Assembly (NCBI GenBank): GCA_965243715.1
Contig: CBDEVU010000006.1
Span: 186,001 to 250,000, forward strand
Direction of reading: 5' to 3'
From: UBA11606 sp965243715
GTDB lineage: Bacteria; Actinomycetota; Acidimicrobiia; Acidimicrobiales; Aldehydirespiratoraceae
DNA: 64,000 nt
The notes beneath the pieces are model-generated. The model worked only from the letters and a program-made list of their open reading frames with translations, was not told the DNA's origin and did no database searches. Shown here piece after piece: positions 7,963-17,160 of the stretch. The stretch's first letter is position 1; each line of letters begins with the position of its first letter. The position numbers and the translations under genes are program-made.

Positions 7963-9069
7963 CTAAGGCCGTTCCGAAAGCGGCGGCAAGACATCGGTGG
8001 CCCGCTGACGAAGCATATGGTCGGCCAAGACCAACCAAATCATGGCATCGACCATCGGGACTGCACGCGGGAGCACGCACGGATCGTGGCGACCTTTCGC
8101 TGCAAGGGTGGTTGCTTGGCCATCCCGGGTAACGGTTAGTTGTTCGCTAGCGATGGTACCGGTGGGCTTGAACGCCACCCGCACGATGATGTCGGCGCCG
8201 TTGGAAATGCCACCCTGAATGCCTCCGCTGTGGTTGGAGGTCGTGGTGATCGTCCCTGACGGCCCAGCGGCGAAAGGATCGTTATGGGCTAGTCCGGTGA
8301 GACGGGTCCCGCCAAAACCGCTCCCGACCTCGACCCCTTTGGCGGCAGGGAGTGACATCAAGGCACCCGCGAGGTCGGCGTCGAGTTTGTCAAAAACCGG
8401 TTCGCCTAATCCTGGCGGAACCCGTCGGGCCACCGCTCGGACCGTTCCGCCGAGCGAATCGCCGTTCCGGCGAGCCTGTTCGATAGCGGCGGTGATCCTC
8501 TCGGCTGCTACGGGATCCGGACAACGGGTGGGGGTGGCTTCGATCTCGGCCCCCGTTACCGTCGCGTCGTTGACGGCGGACTCAATTTCGTGAACCTGTT
8601 CGACCCAAGACAGTACCTCGATACCTCCGAGTTCTTCGAGGAGTCGGCGAGCAATTGCGGCCGCAGCGACCCGACCAATGGTCTCGCGAGCCGAAGCACG
8701 GCCCCCGCCCGCCCAGTTGCGGAAACCGTATTTGGCGTCGTAGGTGTAGTCGCCATGCGACGGGCGATAAACGTCACGCAGATGGTCGTAGGCCCCTGGG
8801 TTGTGATCGTGGTTGCGGACCAAAATGGCGATTGGTGTACCGGTCGTGTAACCCCCAAAAACGCCGGAGAGAATCTCTGCCTGGTCGGCTTCGTCGCGCT
8901 GGGTGACGAGTCGGGATTGTCCCGGCCGACGACGGTTAAGGTCGCGCTGAATGTCAGCGGTGTCGAGCTTCAGCCTTGGGGGACACCCATCAATGACAAC
9001 GCCGACCCCGCCACCGTGGGATTCGCCGAAAGTGGAGACGCGAAAAAGGGTTCCGAACGTGCTGGCCAT
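7963..9069 (-). CDS. aroC: Chorismate synthase
   Basis: Catalyses the last shikimate pathway step, anti-1,4-elimination of phosphate from EPSP to chorismate, with reduced FMN. The 368-residue product shows the N-terminal signature FRVSTFGESHGGGVGVVIDG, the RPSHGDYTYDAKYG segment with FRNWAGGGRASARET, and the late SNHSGGIQGGISNG and FKPTGTI motifs. ATG 9069 is 6 nt after TACACT on the minus strand, with no Shine-Dalgarno. It is isolated from other aro genes in this window. Confidence 0.97.
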   Translation of the reverse strand: MASTFGTLFRVSTFGESHGGGVGVVIDGCPPRLKLDTADIQRDLNRRRPGQSRLVTQRDEADQAEILSGVFGGYTTGTPIAILVRNHDHNPGAYDHLRDVYRPSHGDYTYDAKYGFRNWAGGGRASARETIGRVAAAAIARRLLEELGGIEVLSWVEQVHEIESAVNDATVTGAEIEATPTRCPDPVAAERITAAIEQARRNGDSLGGTVRAVARRVPPGLGEPVFDKLDADLAGALMSLPAAKGVEVGSGFGGTRLTGLAHNDPFAAGPSGTITTTSNHSGGIQGGISNGADIIVRVAFKPTGTIASEQLTVTRDGQATTLAAKGRHDPCVLPRAVPMVDAMIWLVLADHMLRQRATDVLPPLSERP

Positions 9070-9075
9070 GACGCA

Positions 9076-9081
9076 AGTGTA
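9076..9081 (-). promoter_or_regulatory. -10 box of leaderless aroC transcript
   Basis: On the minus strand TACACT is followed by 6 nt and the aroC ATG. No ribosome site is present. Confidence 0.4.
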
Positions 9082-9111
9082 GAACCTCGACGCCGCTGGT
9101 TAGCTGATCTT

Positions 9112-10824
9112 TCAGGCGTCGACGAGTCCCCGGCCGTCTACGGCCTGCCGGCGGGCTGTGGCTGCCGCCTCATCGTCGGGAGCGGTGTTAGCTAACATTT
9201 CGGCAGCTACTCGGTTGTGCCACGCCGCGACCTCATCGAGCATGACAGCTTCGTTCCAGCCTAGGTGGGGGGCAACGAGGGCGGCGACGGCAGCCGCGAT
9301 GTCCGTACCGCGATCGACGGTCTCGATCGAGATCCGCATCCGGCGAGCCAGGATGTCTTCGAGGTGAAGTGCCCCTTCGGCGGTCACCGCGTAGACGGCT
9401 TCGGCGGCTATGTAGCCACCACCTGGGAGTTCTTCGAGCAGGCTTTTGTCATGTGTGGTTAGCGACAGCACCGCTTCGATTTGGGATCCGTGACGACCCA
9501 ACAGTCGTTCGATGATCTTGGGCGACAAGTTGTGGCGGGCGGCTAGGTGGGGACCGGCTTGGCACCAGTGGTCCCAAGCCGCGGCGCCGATCAGTTCGAT
9601 TTGGTCGGTAACCGATTTCCCGGTCGGGTGTTTGAAGTCCTCGACTGCCATGTCGACGGCATCGGCGGCCATGACCCGATAGGTCGTAAACTTACCCCCA
9701 GCGATAGAGATGAGACCGCGAACAGGTTGAGCCACCGCGTGTTCTCTACTAAGGCGAGCGGTCTCGTCGTAGCCTCCAGCTATCAGTGGGCGCAGGCCCG
9801 CGTAGACCCCTACGATGTCGTCTCGACTCAGCGGTCGTTCGAGGATTTCGTTGGCTTGGTCGAGGAGGTAATCGATATCGGTCGAGGAGGCCGCTGGATG
9901 TGCTCGGTCGAGTTCCCAAGTGGTATCGGTAGTACCCAAGAGCCAGAACTCGCCCCACGAAATGACAAAGAGCACACTGGTCGGTGTTCGTAGGATGAGA
10001 CCGCTTTCGCTAGTTATGCAGGAACGAGGCACGACGAGGTGGATCCCCTTCGAGGCGTGGACCCGCAGGCCCGACGAGCCAGCCATGTCTTGGATGTCGT
10101 TGAGCCAGACGCCTGTGGCGTTGATGACCTTCTTGGCCCGGATCTCGATATCGTTGCCGGCCTCGATATCGGTGACCCGAGCGCCCACCACGACACCGTT
10201 TTCGATGATCAGGTCGCGTACTTGGGTTGAGGGGGCGATGGCCGCTCCGTGGCGGGCCGCGGTGCGAGCAACCGCAACGGTGTGACGGGCATCATCGATC
10301 TGGGCGTCGTGATACAAGATGGCGCCGATCAGCTTAGAAGGTTTCAACCCCGGTGCTAGTTGTCGGGCGCGGCGGCCGCTGAGGTGTCGGTGACGGGGGA
10401 GCGGGTTGCGCTTGGCCAACGACAACAGGTCGTACAACGCGACACCGGCACCGTAGTAGGCCCGCGACCAGATGCGTCCGGTGAGGGGGATCAAAAATGT
10501 AACCGGGCGAACGAGATGCGGCGCAATCTTCGCGGCATGCAATCCGCGTTCTTGGAGCGCTTCGTGAACGAGACCAAAGTCCCGCGTTTCGAGATAGCGC
10601 AAACCGCCGTGGAGTAGTTTCGATGATCGACTAGAGGTGCCCGAGGCTAGGTCTCGCTGCTCAACGAGGCCCACGCTCAGACCTCTGGTGACGGCATCGA
10701 GCGCGCAGCCGACGCCGGTAATACCCCCTCCTATGACGAGGATATCGAGCGACTCTGTGGCGAGGCGCTGCAGGTCGGCAGTGCGCTGAGCCACGTTGAG
10801 GACACCGGATTCGGAGGAACTCAT
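9112..10824 (-). CDS. glpD: Glycerol-3-phosphate dehydrogenase, FAD-dependent
   Basis: Membrane-associated flavoprotein that oxidises glycerol-3-phosphate to dihydroxyacetone phosphate and passes electrons to quinone. The Rossmann FAD loop ILVIGGGITGVGCALDA is near residue 28, followed by DLASGTSSRSSKLLHGGLRYLE, the GlpD/DAO signature, and later GGKFTTYRVMA. ATG 10824 gives 570 residues, normal for GlpD; further upstream starts would overlap the divergent acyl-CoA synthetase. TACGCT stands 6 nt before the ATG. The 39-bp gap to the divergent gene holds both start regions. Confidence 0.93.
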   Translation of the reverse strand: MSSSESGVLNVAQRTADLQRLATESLDILVIGGGITGVGCALDAVTRGLSVGLVEQRDLASGTSSRSSKLLHGGLRYLETRDFGLVHEALQERGLHAAKIAPHLVRPVTFLIPLTGRIWSRAYYGAGVALYDLLSLAKRNPLPRHRHLSGRRARQLAPGLKPSKLIGAILYHDAQIDDARHTVAVARTAARHGAAIAPSTQVRDLIIENGVVVGARVTDIEAGNDIEIRAKKVINATGVWLNDIQDMAGSSGLRVHASKGIHLVVPRSCITSESGLILRTPTSVLFVISWGEFWLLGTTDTTWELDRAHPAASSTDIDYLLDQANEILERPLSRDDIVGVYAGLRPLIAGGYDETARLSREHAVAQPVRGLISIAGGKFTTYRVMAADAVDMAVEDFKHPTGKSVTDQIELIGAAAWDHWCQAGPHLAARHNLSPKIIERLLGRHGSQIEAVLSLTTHDKSLLEELPGGGYIAAEAVYAVTAEGALHLEDILARRMRISIETVDRGTDIAAAVAALVAPHLGWNEAVMLDEVAAWHNRVAAEMLANTAPDDEAAATARRQAVDGRGLVDA

Positions 10825-10830
10825 TACACC

Positions 10831-10836
10831 AGCGTA
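10831..10836 (-). promoter_or_regulatory. -10 box of leaderless glpD transcript
   Basis: TACGCT on the minus strand, then 6 nt, then the glpD ATG. It lies in the 39-bp gap facing the acyl-CoA synthetase gene. Confidence 0.4.
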
Positions 10837-10863
10837 GGCTTGGTAGGGATTTAGGAGGACCAG

Positions 10864-12480
10864 TTGCCAAACTTTGCCAGTATTTGGGAGGGAATCGCCG
10901 ATGCGCTGCCCGACGCGGTCGCCGCTACGCACGGTGTTGAGTGCCAGACTTGGCGCGAGTTCGAACGCCGTTCAGCCCGACTGGCGGGAGCGCTGTTCGA
11001 AGCTGGTATCGGCCGCGACGACAAAGTCGGGCTCTACCTTTTTAACGGCATCGAGTATCACGAAACACTGTTCGCCTGCTTCAAGCAACGAGCCGTGCCA
11101 TGCAACGTCAACTACCGCTATCTCGCGGACGAACTGGCTTATCTGCTTAACAACGCCGACGCTAAGGCGGTCTTCTTTGATGCATCGCTGGCCGACCGAA
11201 TCGACGAGGTGCGCCATCGCTGTCCCCAACTTCGCCTTTTCGTACAGGTCGGTGGGGGAGACCTCCTCGACGGAGCGGTGCATTACAACGACCTGATCGA
11301 CAACTCGACTCCGGCGCCGCGGCAAGAGCGATCAGGCGACGATCTCTGGTTTCTCTACACTGGTGGAACTACCGGCCATCCCAAGGCGGTCATGTGGCCG
11401 CACTGGGCGCTGCAACTCAGTGCAAAGGCCTTCTATCGGCCGATGGGTCGGGATGTGCCCGAGACAGTCGCCGAAGCGGTAGCCGCGGCGGTGGAACTTC
11501 ATTCCCGTCAGCGCATCACCCGAGTCCTCGCGGCCGCCCCGCTCATGCACGGCACGTCGGGCATTGTAGCCCTGCAGGTTCTCTCCACGGGCGGCTCGGT
11601 CGCCACGCTGGCCAACCGGAGTTTCGATGCCGAGGAGTTGTGGCAGCTCGTGGCCACCCACCGACTAACCCTGCTAACCATCGTGGGGGAGGCGTTCGCT
11701 CGCCCCATGCTGGCCGAACTCGAGCGGGCGACCACGGCGGGAACGCCACACGATCTATCGAGCGTCTTTCAGATCATGTCGTCGGGTGTTATGTGGTCGA
11801 CCGAGTCAAAGCAGGAGTTCCTTCAGTACCGCGAAATGACCCTTCTCGACAGCCTGGGATCGAGCGAAAGCCTAGGTCAAGGAAGTCAGTTGACCCGTAA
11901 GGGAGAAGCAGTACCCCAGACGGGCAAGTTCCAGTTGGGCGACACCACCACGGTGATTACTGACGATGGCCAGCAGGTCGCGCCGGGCTCGGGGACTGTT
12001 GGGCGCTTAGCGAACCGAGGTGTGGTACCGCTTGGTTACTACAAGGATCAGGCCAAGACCGACCAGACCTTCCCGACGATCAACGGTGTTCGCTATTCGA
12101 TACCGGGTGATTACGCCACCATCGAAACCGATGGTTCCATCACCTTGCTCGGACGTGGTTCGGTTTGTATCAATTCGGGGGGCGAGAAGATTTATCCAGA
12201 GGAGGTCGAAGAGGCGCTGAAGTCACACCCTGACGTGCTCGATTGCAATGTGGTGGGTTTGCCTGATGATCGCTGGGGTCAGGCGGTCACCGCCGTGCTC
12301 AGTATGGTTCCGGGCGCCAACACTGCCGACGAAGCGCTGATCTCCCATTCTCGCCAACGCATCGCGGCCTACAAGACACCGAAGCGCATTCTGCGGGTAG
12401 ACACGGTGATGCGTGGACCTAATGGCAAGCCCGACTACGTTTGGGCTAAACGAACCGCCGAGGAACTCGCTCGTCTGTAG
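10864..12480 (+). CDS. Acyl-CoA synthetase (AMP-binding, FadD type)
   Basis: Activates a carboxylic acid to its CoA thioester through an acyl-adenylate. The 538-residue product has the adenylation P-loop YTGGTTGHPKAVMW near residue 165, the hinge region SGGEKIYPEEVEEALKSHP, and a catalytic lysine in the late RGPNGKPDY motif. The start is TTG 10864, supported by a perfect AGGAGG (10853-10858) 5 nt upstream, an unusual pairing of a weak codon with a strong ribosome site. It is closest in style to mycobacterial FadD acyl-CoA ligases; chain length or substrate is not clear. Confidence 0.9.
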   Translation: MPNFASIWEGIADALPDAVAATHGVECQTWREFERRSARLAGALFEAGIGRDDKVGLYLFNGIEYHETLFACFKQRAVPCNVNYRYLADELAYLLNNADAKAVFFDASLADRIDEVRHRCPQLRLFVQVGGGDLLDGAVHYNDLIDNSTPAPRQERSGDDLWFLYTGGTTGHPKAVMWPHWALQLSAKAFYRPMGRDVPETVAEAVAAAVELHSRQRITRVLAAAPLMHGTSGIVALQVLSTGGSVATLANRSFDAEELWQLVATHRLTLLTIVGEAFARPMLAELERATTAGTPHDLSSVFQIMSSGVMWSTESKQEFLQYREMTLLDSLGSSESLGQGSQLTRKGEAVPQTGKFQLGDTTTVITDDGQQVAPGSGTVGRLANRGVVPLGYYKDQAKTDQTFPTINGVRYSIPGDYATIETDGSITLLGRGSVCINSGGEKIYPEEVEEALKSHPDVLDCNVVGLPDDRWGQAVTAVLSMVPGANTADEALISHSRQRIAAYKTPKRILRVDTVMRGPNGKPDYVWAKRTAEELARL

Positions 12481-12496
12481 AGTCGATGCGAGCCAG

Positions 12497-13859
12497 CTAC
12501 AGGCCGAGCAGTGCCTGTTCTATTACTTCGGGGAGAGCCGGATGAATGTAGTACTGGCCGTGTGCCATCTCGTCAACGGTCTGGCCAAAGGTCATGCCTT
12601 GGATTAGTTGCTGGATAAGTGTCGAGGCTTGCGGGCCGATGATGTGAGCGCCGATCAGCAAGCGGCTCACAGGATCCATGATTAGCTTGACGAACGATTC
12701 GGTGTCCTCCATCGCCCAGCCGTACGCAGCTGAGGAGTACTCTTGGGTGTGTGCCACGTAGGGCTGAGCGGCGGCGACACAGGCGTCCTCGGTGAGTCCA
12801 ACGCTCGCCACCTGCGGATGACCAAAGACGGCGTGTGGGATCTAAGCGCGGGCCTACCGAGCGCAAATCGCCGGGGTTAGCAATGTTGTGGGCTACGACA
12901 CGGGCTTCGTGATTCGCAACGTGTTTGAGTTGGACAGGGTTCGTGATGTCGCCCAACGCCCAGACGCCAGCCACCCCTGTTCTACGGTACTCGTCGGTCT
13001 GGAGGTGGCCTGCTTCGTTGATGGTGTAGCCGTGAGCGGCCAGGTCGAGTTGATCGCTGTTGGGAATGCGGCCGGTGGCTATGAGTACGGTGTCGACGCG
13101 TAACTCCTCGCCGTCGTGGCGGCCCGAGAGTTCGAGGACGATTTCGTCGCCGTCGCGACGGGCGTTTCGCACCGCACTGCGGGTGCGGGTGGCGTGCTTA
13201 CGCCGGTACAACTCGGTGAAGCGGGTGCTGATCGCGGTGTCCTCGCGGCGCAGGAAGGTATCGCTGCGGAGAATGAACGTGACTTCGCTCCCCAGCATGC
13301 CAAAAACGTTCCCGAGTTCGGCCGCGATGTAGCCCGCACCAATCACCGCGAGGCGCGCCGGTAGCACGTCGAGTCGCATGATGGTGTCCGATGTGTGGTA
13401 GTCGATGTCTTCTAGGCCCTGAATGCGCGGTACGAAGGGGCGTGCCCCGGCCGCGATGACAATCGTCTCAGCGGTGATGGTGGTGGCGCCGACCTCGATC
13501 TCCTTCGGCCCAACGAAGCGGGCGTGGTCGCGGTAGACGGTGACGTGGGGGAGTTCGTCGCGATAGTCGGCTCCGCTCTTGGCGATCGGGTCGATGCGGT
13601 CAAAGACACGGTCGCGGATAGCGGTCCAGTCGGCTCCCGCGAACGAGGTGCGGACTCCCAACGCAGGTCCTACTCGGTCGGCTAGTTCGGCCACCTCGGC
13701 GGCGTACACGAACATCTTCGACGGAATACAGCCCACGTTGAGACACGTACCGCCGAAGAGGCCCCGCTCGACGATGGCGACATCGAGGTCGTCGTGTTCG
13801 GCGCCGATGATCGAGTTCCCCGAACCGGCACCGATGATGATCAGGTCGTGGGTTCGCAT
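12497..13859 (-). pseudogene. mtr: Mycothione reductase, frameshifted
   Basis: Flavoprotein disulfide reductase that reduces mycothiol disulfide with NADPH, maintaining the main actinobacterial thiol. The N-terminal part has the FAD loop IIIGAGSGNSI, the redox motif GGTCLNVGCIPSKMFVYAA typical of Mtr, and the NADPH loop LAVIGAGYIAAELG. Near 12841-12846 the frame breaks: the conserved PHAVFGHPQVASVGL and the C-terminal YIHPALPEVIEQAL are in the +1-shifted frame, which runs to the stop at 12497. Together they would give the usual ~455 residues. Either a single-base indel in nature or a sequencing error; the rest is intact. TATTAT lies 7 nt before the ATG. Confidence 0.85.
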
Positions 13860-13866
13860 CGTCGAG

Positions 13867-13872
13867 ATAATA
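13867..13872 (-). promoter_or_regulatory. -10 box of mtr
   Basis: TATTAT on the minus strand, 7 nt before the mtr ATG at 13859; probable leaderless start. Confidence 0.45.
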
Positions 13873-13955
13873 CCGCCCCCGGCGGCTACGAATGCGCCCC
13901 ACTCCGATGTTATATACGCGTGACGGTGAGGTCAGCGGGGGGTTGGATCGTGGTC

Positions 13956-15041
13956 CTAGGTCGCGGGGGTGTGTTTTCGGTGGCGGGCAGGGTCGCCACG
14001 TCGGCCTCGGTGTTTTCGCCCGTGGCAGTTCCAGCAGGGTAGTTCGAGGTTGTCGATGTCGGTTGGCCCGCCCTCGGCCCACTCTCGTGTGTGATGCGCC
14101 TCGGTGCGGTCCGTTGATGCTCCGCATTCGCTGCATCCGCGATGGCGGGCGATGAGGGCGATCCACTGATCGCGGCTAGCTAGGCGGGTGGAGCGCCCCA
14201 GCCACAACGGTCGGCCATCGCCGCTAAACACTTGCCCGACAACTTCGGCGGTGGGGCCGAGTTCGATGAGTACTTCGTCTGGTACGGGACTGCCGTCAGC
14301 GAGTTCGGTGCTGCCCGATTCGAGACAGTGCAGCAGGTGGACCATGTGCTTGGGATGAGGCTTGCCCGAACGGGTCGAGCGGGCCTCGGTGAGTAACGCC
14401 ACCATGGCGTCGGCGCGGCGTTGCTTTGGGGTCCGAGTGTCGTCGGGGCCGATCTGGTTGGCAAACTCGCGCAACGCAGCTAAAGCCCGTGCGCCGCTGA
14501 TCGGGTCGAGGCGGCTCAAGATGTTGACCATCCCCTCGCCATCGACCCAGTCGGAAACCTCACGGAGGCGGCGCTGCCGAGCGTGGCGCTTCTCAACCGT
14601 GCCGCGAGATTCTCTGGTGTTGACCCACTCGCGTGTCTTCTTAGCAAACCGATCGGCGGGCAAATCCGCAGCCAACGCGAGCAGTTCCTCGGCCTCGCTA
14701 GGTGATACCCGCGCCGCGGCCTCAGCGCACACCGCGGCATGCTCAGTGGTGATAGCCCCGCTGGCCAAGCTCTCGGCCACAGCGGGCATTTTCGCCAACT
14801 GTGTAGCGACCTCGGCGTCTAGTTTGGACTGGCGGTTCGAGCGCCGCGACAACGAATGCCCCACAGAGGCGGCATCGGCCCCGGAATCACCCAACGCGTC
14901 GATCCCAGCTAAGCAGGCCAAGCGTCGTTCTTGCGCGTGAGCGATCACTCGATCAAGCCCACCAATGGTTGTGGTCAACTCCGGTCGAGACATTCCGTGG
15001 AGAGCAACCTCGTCCATGTTGTCGTGCGCTTTCTGGAACAT
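13956..15041 (-). CDS. DUF222/13E12-type HNH endonuclease protein, copy 1
   Basis: A 361-residue protein with an N-terminal DUF222 domain (the 13E12 repeat family of actinobacteria) and a C-terminal HNH nuclease motif, CSECGASTDRTEAHHTREW followed by NLELPCWNCHGRKH. The four cysteines and the His pair typical of HNH are all present. Its product is about 95 percent identical by eye to that of 41897-42982, on the opposite strand, and the promoter is shared too. The function of these proteins is not settled; in M. tuberculosis REP13E12 copies serve as attachment sites for prophage phiRv1. It lies beside a broken dprA. Confidence 0.88.
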   Translation of the reverse strand: MFQKAHDNMDEVALHGMSRPELTTTIGGLDRVIAHAQERRLACLAGIDALGDSGADAASVGHSLSRRSNRQSKLDAEVATQLAKMPAVAESLASGAITTEHAAVCAEAAARVSPSEAEELLALAADLPADRFAKKTREWVNTRESRGTVEKRHARQRRLREVSDWVDGEGMVNILSRLDPISGARALAALREFANQIGPDDTRTPKQRRADAMVALLTEARSTRSGKPHPKHMVHLLHCLESGSTELADGSPVPDEVLIELGPTAEVVGQVFSGDGRPLWLGRSTRLASRDQWIALIARHRGCSECGASTDRTEAHHTREWAEGGPTDIDNLELPCWNCHGRKHRGRRGDPARHRKHTPAT

Positions 15042-15047
15042 GTGTAT

Positions 15048-15076
15048 ATCGTATCAAAACGAAATTAGAATGTCAA
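15048..15076 (-). promoter_or_regulatory. Consensus promoter of DUF222/HNH copy 1
   Basis: Minus strand TTGACA (15071-15076), 17-bp spacer, TACGAT (15048-15053), then 6 nt and the ATG at 15041. The same promoter stands before copy 2. The start site would coincide with the ATG, giving a leaderless mRNA. Confidence 0.7.
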
Positions 15077-15116
15077 CAAGAAATCCATATAGATTCCCTT
15101 TTTTTTACCAATCTAA

Positions 15117-15892
15117 GTTTGGCGGTATGACTCCCTTGCTCTGACTGACACTTGGGGCGGACCATGGCACGAGTTATCCCAGATTCTCGAGGGGGCTGGT
15201 TCGGCCGAGGCTCTTGCTGACAGCGATCCCCTCTCCTATGACGAGCGTCTCCGCGCTCTGGGACAGCGGGCGCGCGCGGGGCTGACCTCAGAGCGCATCG
15301 CTCACTGGAGGGCAGTGGTGTCCGACACGCTCGCCGCAGCACCCGGCACATCCATTGTCACTGTCACCGATGAGGACTACCCGTCGAATCTTCGGCGGAT
15401 CTATAACCGACCGCCATTCCTCTTCGTCCGCGGAGGTTTAAAACCACGGGACGATCGATCGATTGCCGTTGTCGGTACCCGGCAGGTGAGCGCACCGTTG
15501 CAGTGATGGGCACAGGCATCGACAAGGTTTATCCGGCCGCGAACCGAGACCTCGCCGCGCGGATAGCAAAGCGAGGGGCTCTACTTTCGCAGTTCTGGCC
15601 GGGCTCTCCGCCTCGACAGCAGAACTTCCCGATTCGAAACGTCGTCACAAGCGGGGTTGCCGTCGGCACCGTCGTTATCGAAGCCAACAGTACGAGCGGC
15701 GCCAAGATGCAGGCACGTCTCGCACTTGAACATGGCAAGCGACTCTTCCTCATCAGATCACTCGTGCTTCATGAGGAGTGGGCACGGCGATACGTCGAGC
15801 AGCGCGGCGCGACTGTGATCGACTCCGTGGACGATGTCCTAGCGGTCCTCGACGCTGAGCAGCGTCCGGCCGATCAGCTGACCTTCTTCTAG
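15117..15892 (+). pseudogene. dprA remnant (DNA-processing protein A), truncated and internally deleted
   Basis: DprA loads RecA on incoming single-stranded DNA. Frame one (15117-15506) has the DprA N-terminal region, with VTDEDYPSNLRRIYNRPPFLFVRG and IAVVGTRQVS, but no start codon before 15312. Frame two (15503-15892) carries the later Rossmann part, GTGIDKVYPAANRDLAARI, then LLSQFWPGSPPRQQNFPIRN and LVVEA-like VVIEANSTSGAKMQARLALEHG. The stretch between the GTR motif and the GTG motif, about 60 residues in normal DprA, is missing and the frame shifts. The 5' end stops near the DUF222/HNH promoter, so insertion or rearrangement there probably broke the gene. Confidence 0.75.
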
Positions 15893-15900
15893 GGGTCTGT

Positions 15901-16656
15901 GTGTCGACCGTCGATTCCTATGCGCTCCCTCTTACCCCGATTTGCGTCCCGGTTCCACCGGCCGGGCCCGGCGTGTGTCCGATCTGTCACCGGTCACTGA
16001 ATCAAGGGTTCTCGACCTGCGAAAGCTGCAATTTGGTGATGGGACAGGTCTCGCATCCATGCCGTACCGTCGTGCCAGTGAGTCTGTACCGGATTCCATC
16101 GCAGCTCCACAGCGAGCTTAAGAACTACAAGCGCTGCCCTGATCCAGAGGTCTGTAGCCAGTCGTCGCTGAATGTGATCTCTATCTTGTGTTACTTCCTT
16201 CAGTTGCATCGGCGTTGTATCGCCACCGCGGCCGGAGGCGACTGGTCAATCATCACCGGTGTCCCGTCATCGAGAAGGATCACGAGCGAGGAGCATGAAC
16301 TAGTTAAGGCTCTCCGCCGAGTCCCGTCGATGTTCGCAGAATACGATGACCTGCTGGAGCGAGGCTCGACTGCGATCGACCACCGCCGGGCGAGTAATAC
16401 GGGCTATGTGGCGAAACGACAGATGAAGGGTGAGCGTGTATTGCTCATCGATGACACATTTACCTCAGGGGCGAGGGCCCAGAGTGCCGCATCAACTCTC
16501 GCCCTAGCTGGGGCCAAGGTTGCTGCAATAGTTGTTGTCGGACGCTTATTTGACCCCGAGTTCTCTGAGACAACCAAGACCTTCTGGGAAGACCGCCTGG
16601 CGCATCCCTTCAGCTTCGATACGTGCTGCGTCCACACGTCGGGGGCGGCGGTCTGA
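15901..16656 (+). CDS. ComF-like phosphoribosyltransferase with zinc finger
   Basis: A 251-residue protein with an N-terminal zinc ribbon (CPICH ... CESC, residues ~26-42) and a C-terminal type I phosphoribosyltransferase fold with the PRPP loop VLLIDDTFTSGA near residue 182. This is the arrangement of ComF/GntX proteins, which are linked to DNA uptake or repair but lack a firmly known reaction. The start is GTG 15901, 8 nt after the dprA remnant, so the two probably formed a pair before dprA decayed. It appears intact. Confidence 0.75.
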   Translation: MSTVDSYALPLTPICVPVPPAGPGVCPICHRSLNQGFSTCESCNLVMGQVSHPCRTVVPVSLYRIPSQLHSELKNYKRCPDPEVCSQSSLNVISILCYFLQLHRRCIATAAGGDWSIITGVPSSRRITSEEHELVKALRRVPSMFAEYDDLLERGSTAIDHRRASNTGYVAKRQMKGERVLLIDDTFTSGARAQSAASTLALAGAKVAAIVVVGRLFDPEFSETTKTFWEDRLAHPFSFDTCCVHTSGAAV

Positions 16657-16668
16657 CAGGATTGAGGT

Positions 16669-17160
16669 ATGGAACGCTCGGTGCGGGGTCTGTGGTTTGA
16701 GGAGTTATCGATCGGATTGGTGGTTCAGCACGCCATCCGAAGGACCATCACCGAGTCGGACAACGTTTCTTTCACCACCATGACCATGAACCCGGCCTGG
16801 TTGCACCTCGACGCCGACTACGCGGCAACCGAGACGGAGTTCGGCCGACCCCTAGTCAATTCCTTGCTGACTCTAAGCCTGGTAGTGGGAATCTCTGTTC
16901 ACGAGACCACCTTCGGGACGACGGTCGCGAACCTGGGCTTCGCCGAGACTCAGTTTCCGGCGCCCGTCTTTCACGGCGACACCATTAGCGTCGAGACCGA
17001 AGTACAGGCCGCGCGGCCTTCGAGATCGCGGCCCGGCCAAGGAATAGTCACCTTTGAGCATCGAGGGTTCAAACAAGGCGGCATTTTGGTTTGCCGTTGC
17101 ATTCGCCACGCGCTCATGCTTCGTGCGCCGCAAGGCGACGATCAGGTGTCGTTAGCCTGA
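16669..17160 (+). CDS. MaoC-like hot-dog dehydratase
   Basis: A 163-residue hot-dog fold hydratase that would add water across an enoyl-CoA double bond. The motif FTTMTMNPAWLHLDADYA corresponds to the hydratase segment that carries the catalytic Asp/His in MaoC relatives, followed by GRPLVNSLLTLSLVVG. Beside it is a CitE-like lyase on the other strand, and the pairing recalls mesaconyl-CoA/methylmalyl-CoA enzymes; that substrate is only a suggestion. Its 3' end overlaps the lyase gene by 19 nt, tail to tail. Confidence 0.82.
   Translation: MERSVRGLWFEELSIGLVVQHAIRRTITESDNVSFTTMTMNPAWLHLDADYAATETEFGRPLVNSLLTLSLVVGISVHETTFGTTVANLGFAETQFPAPVFHGDTISVETEVQAARPSRSRPGQGIVTFEHRGFKQGGILVCRCIRHALMLRAPQGDDQVSLA

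Larger units (their letters stand above)
13950..15077 (-). repeat. 13E12-type repeat unit, copy 1 (inverted relative to copy 2)
   Basis: The shared unit begins just before the -35 TTGACA and ends just after the stop at CCTAGG. Sequence on either side differs from that around copy 2, so the duplicated unit is promoter plus gene, about 1.12 kb. No transposase, terminal inverted repeat or target duplication is visible. Confidence 0.7.
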
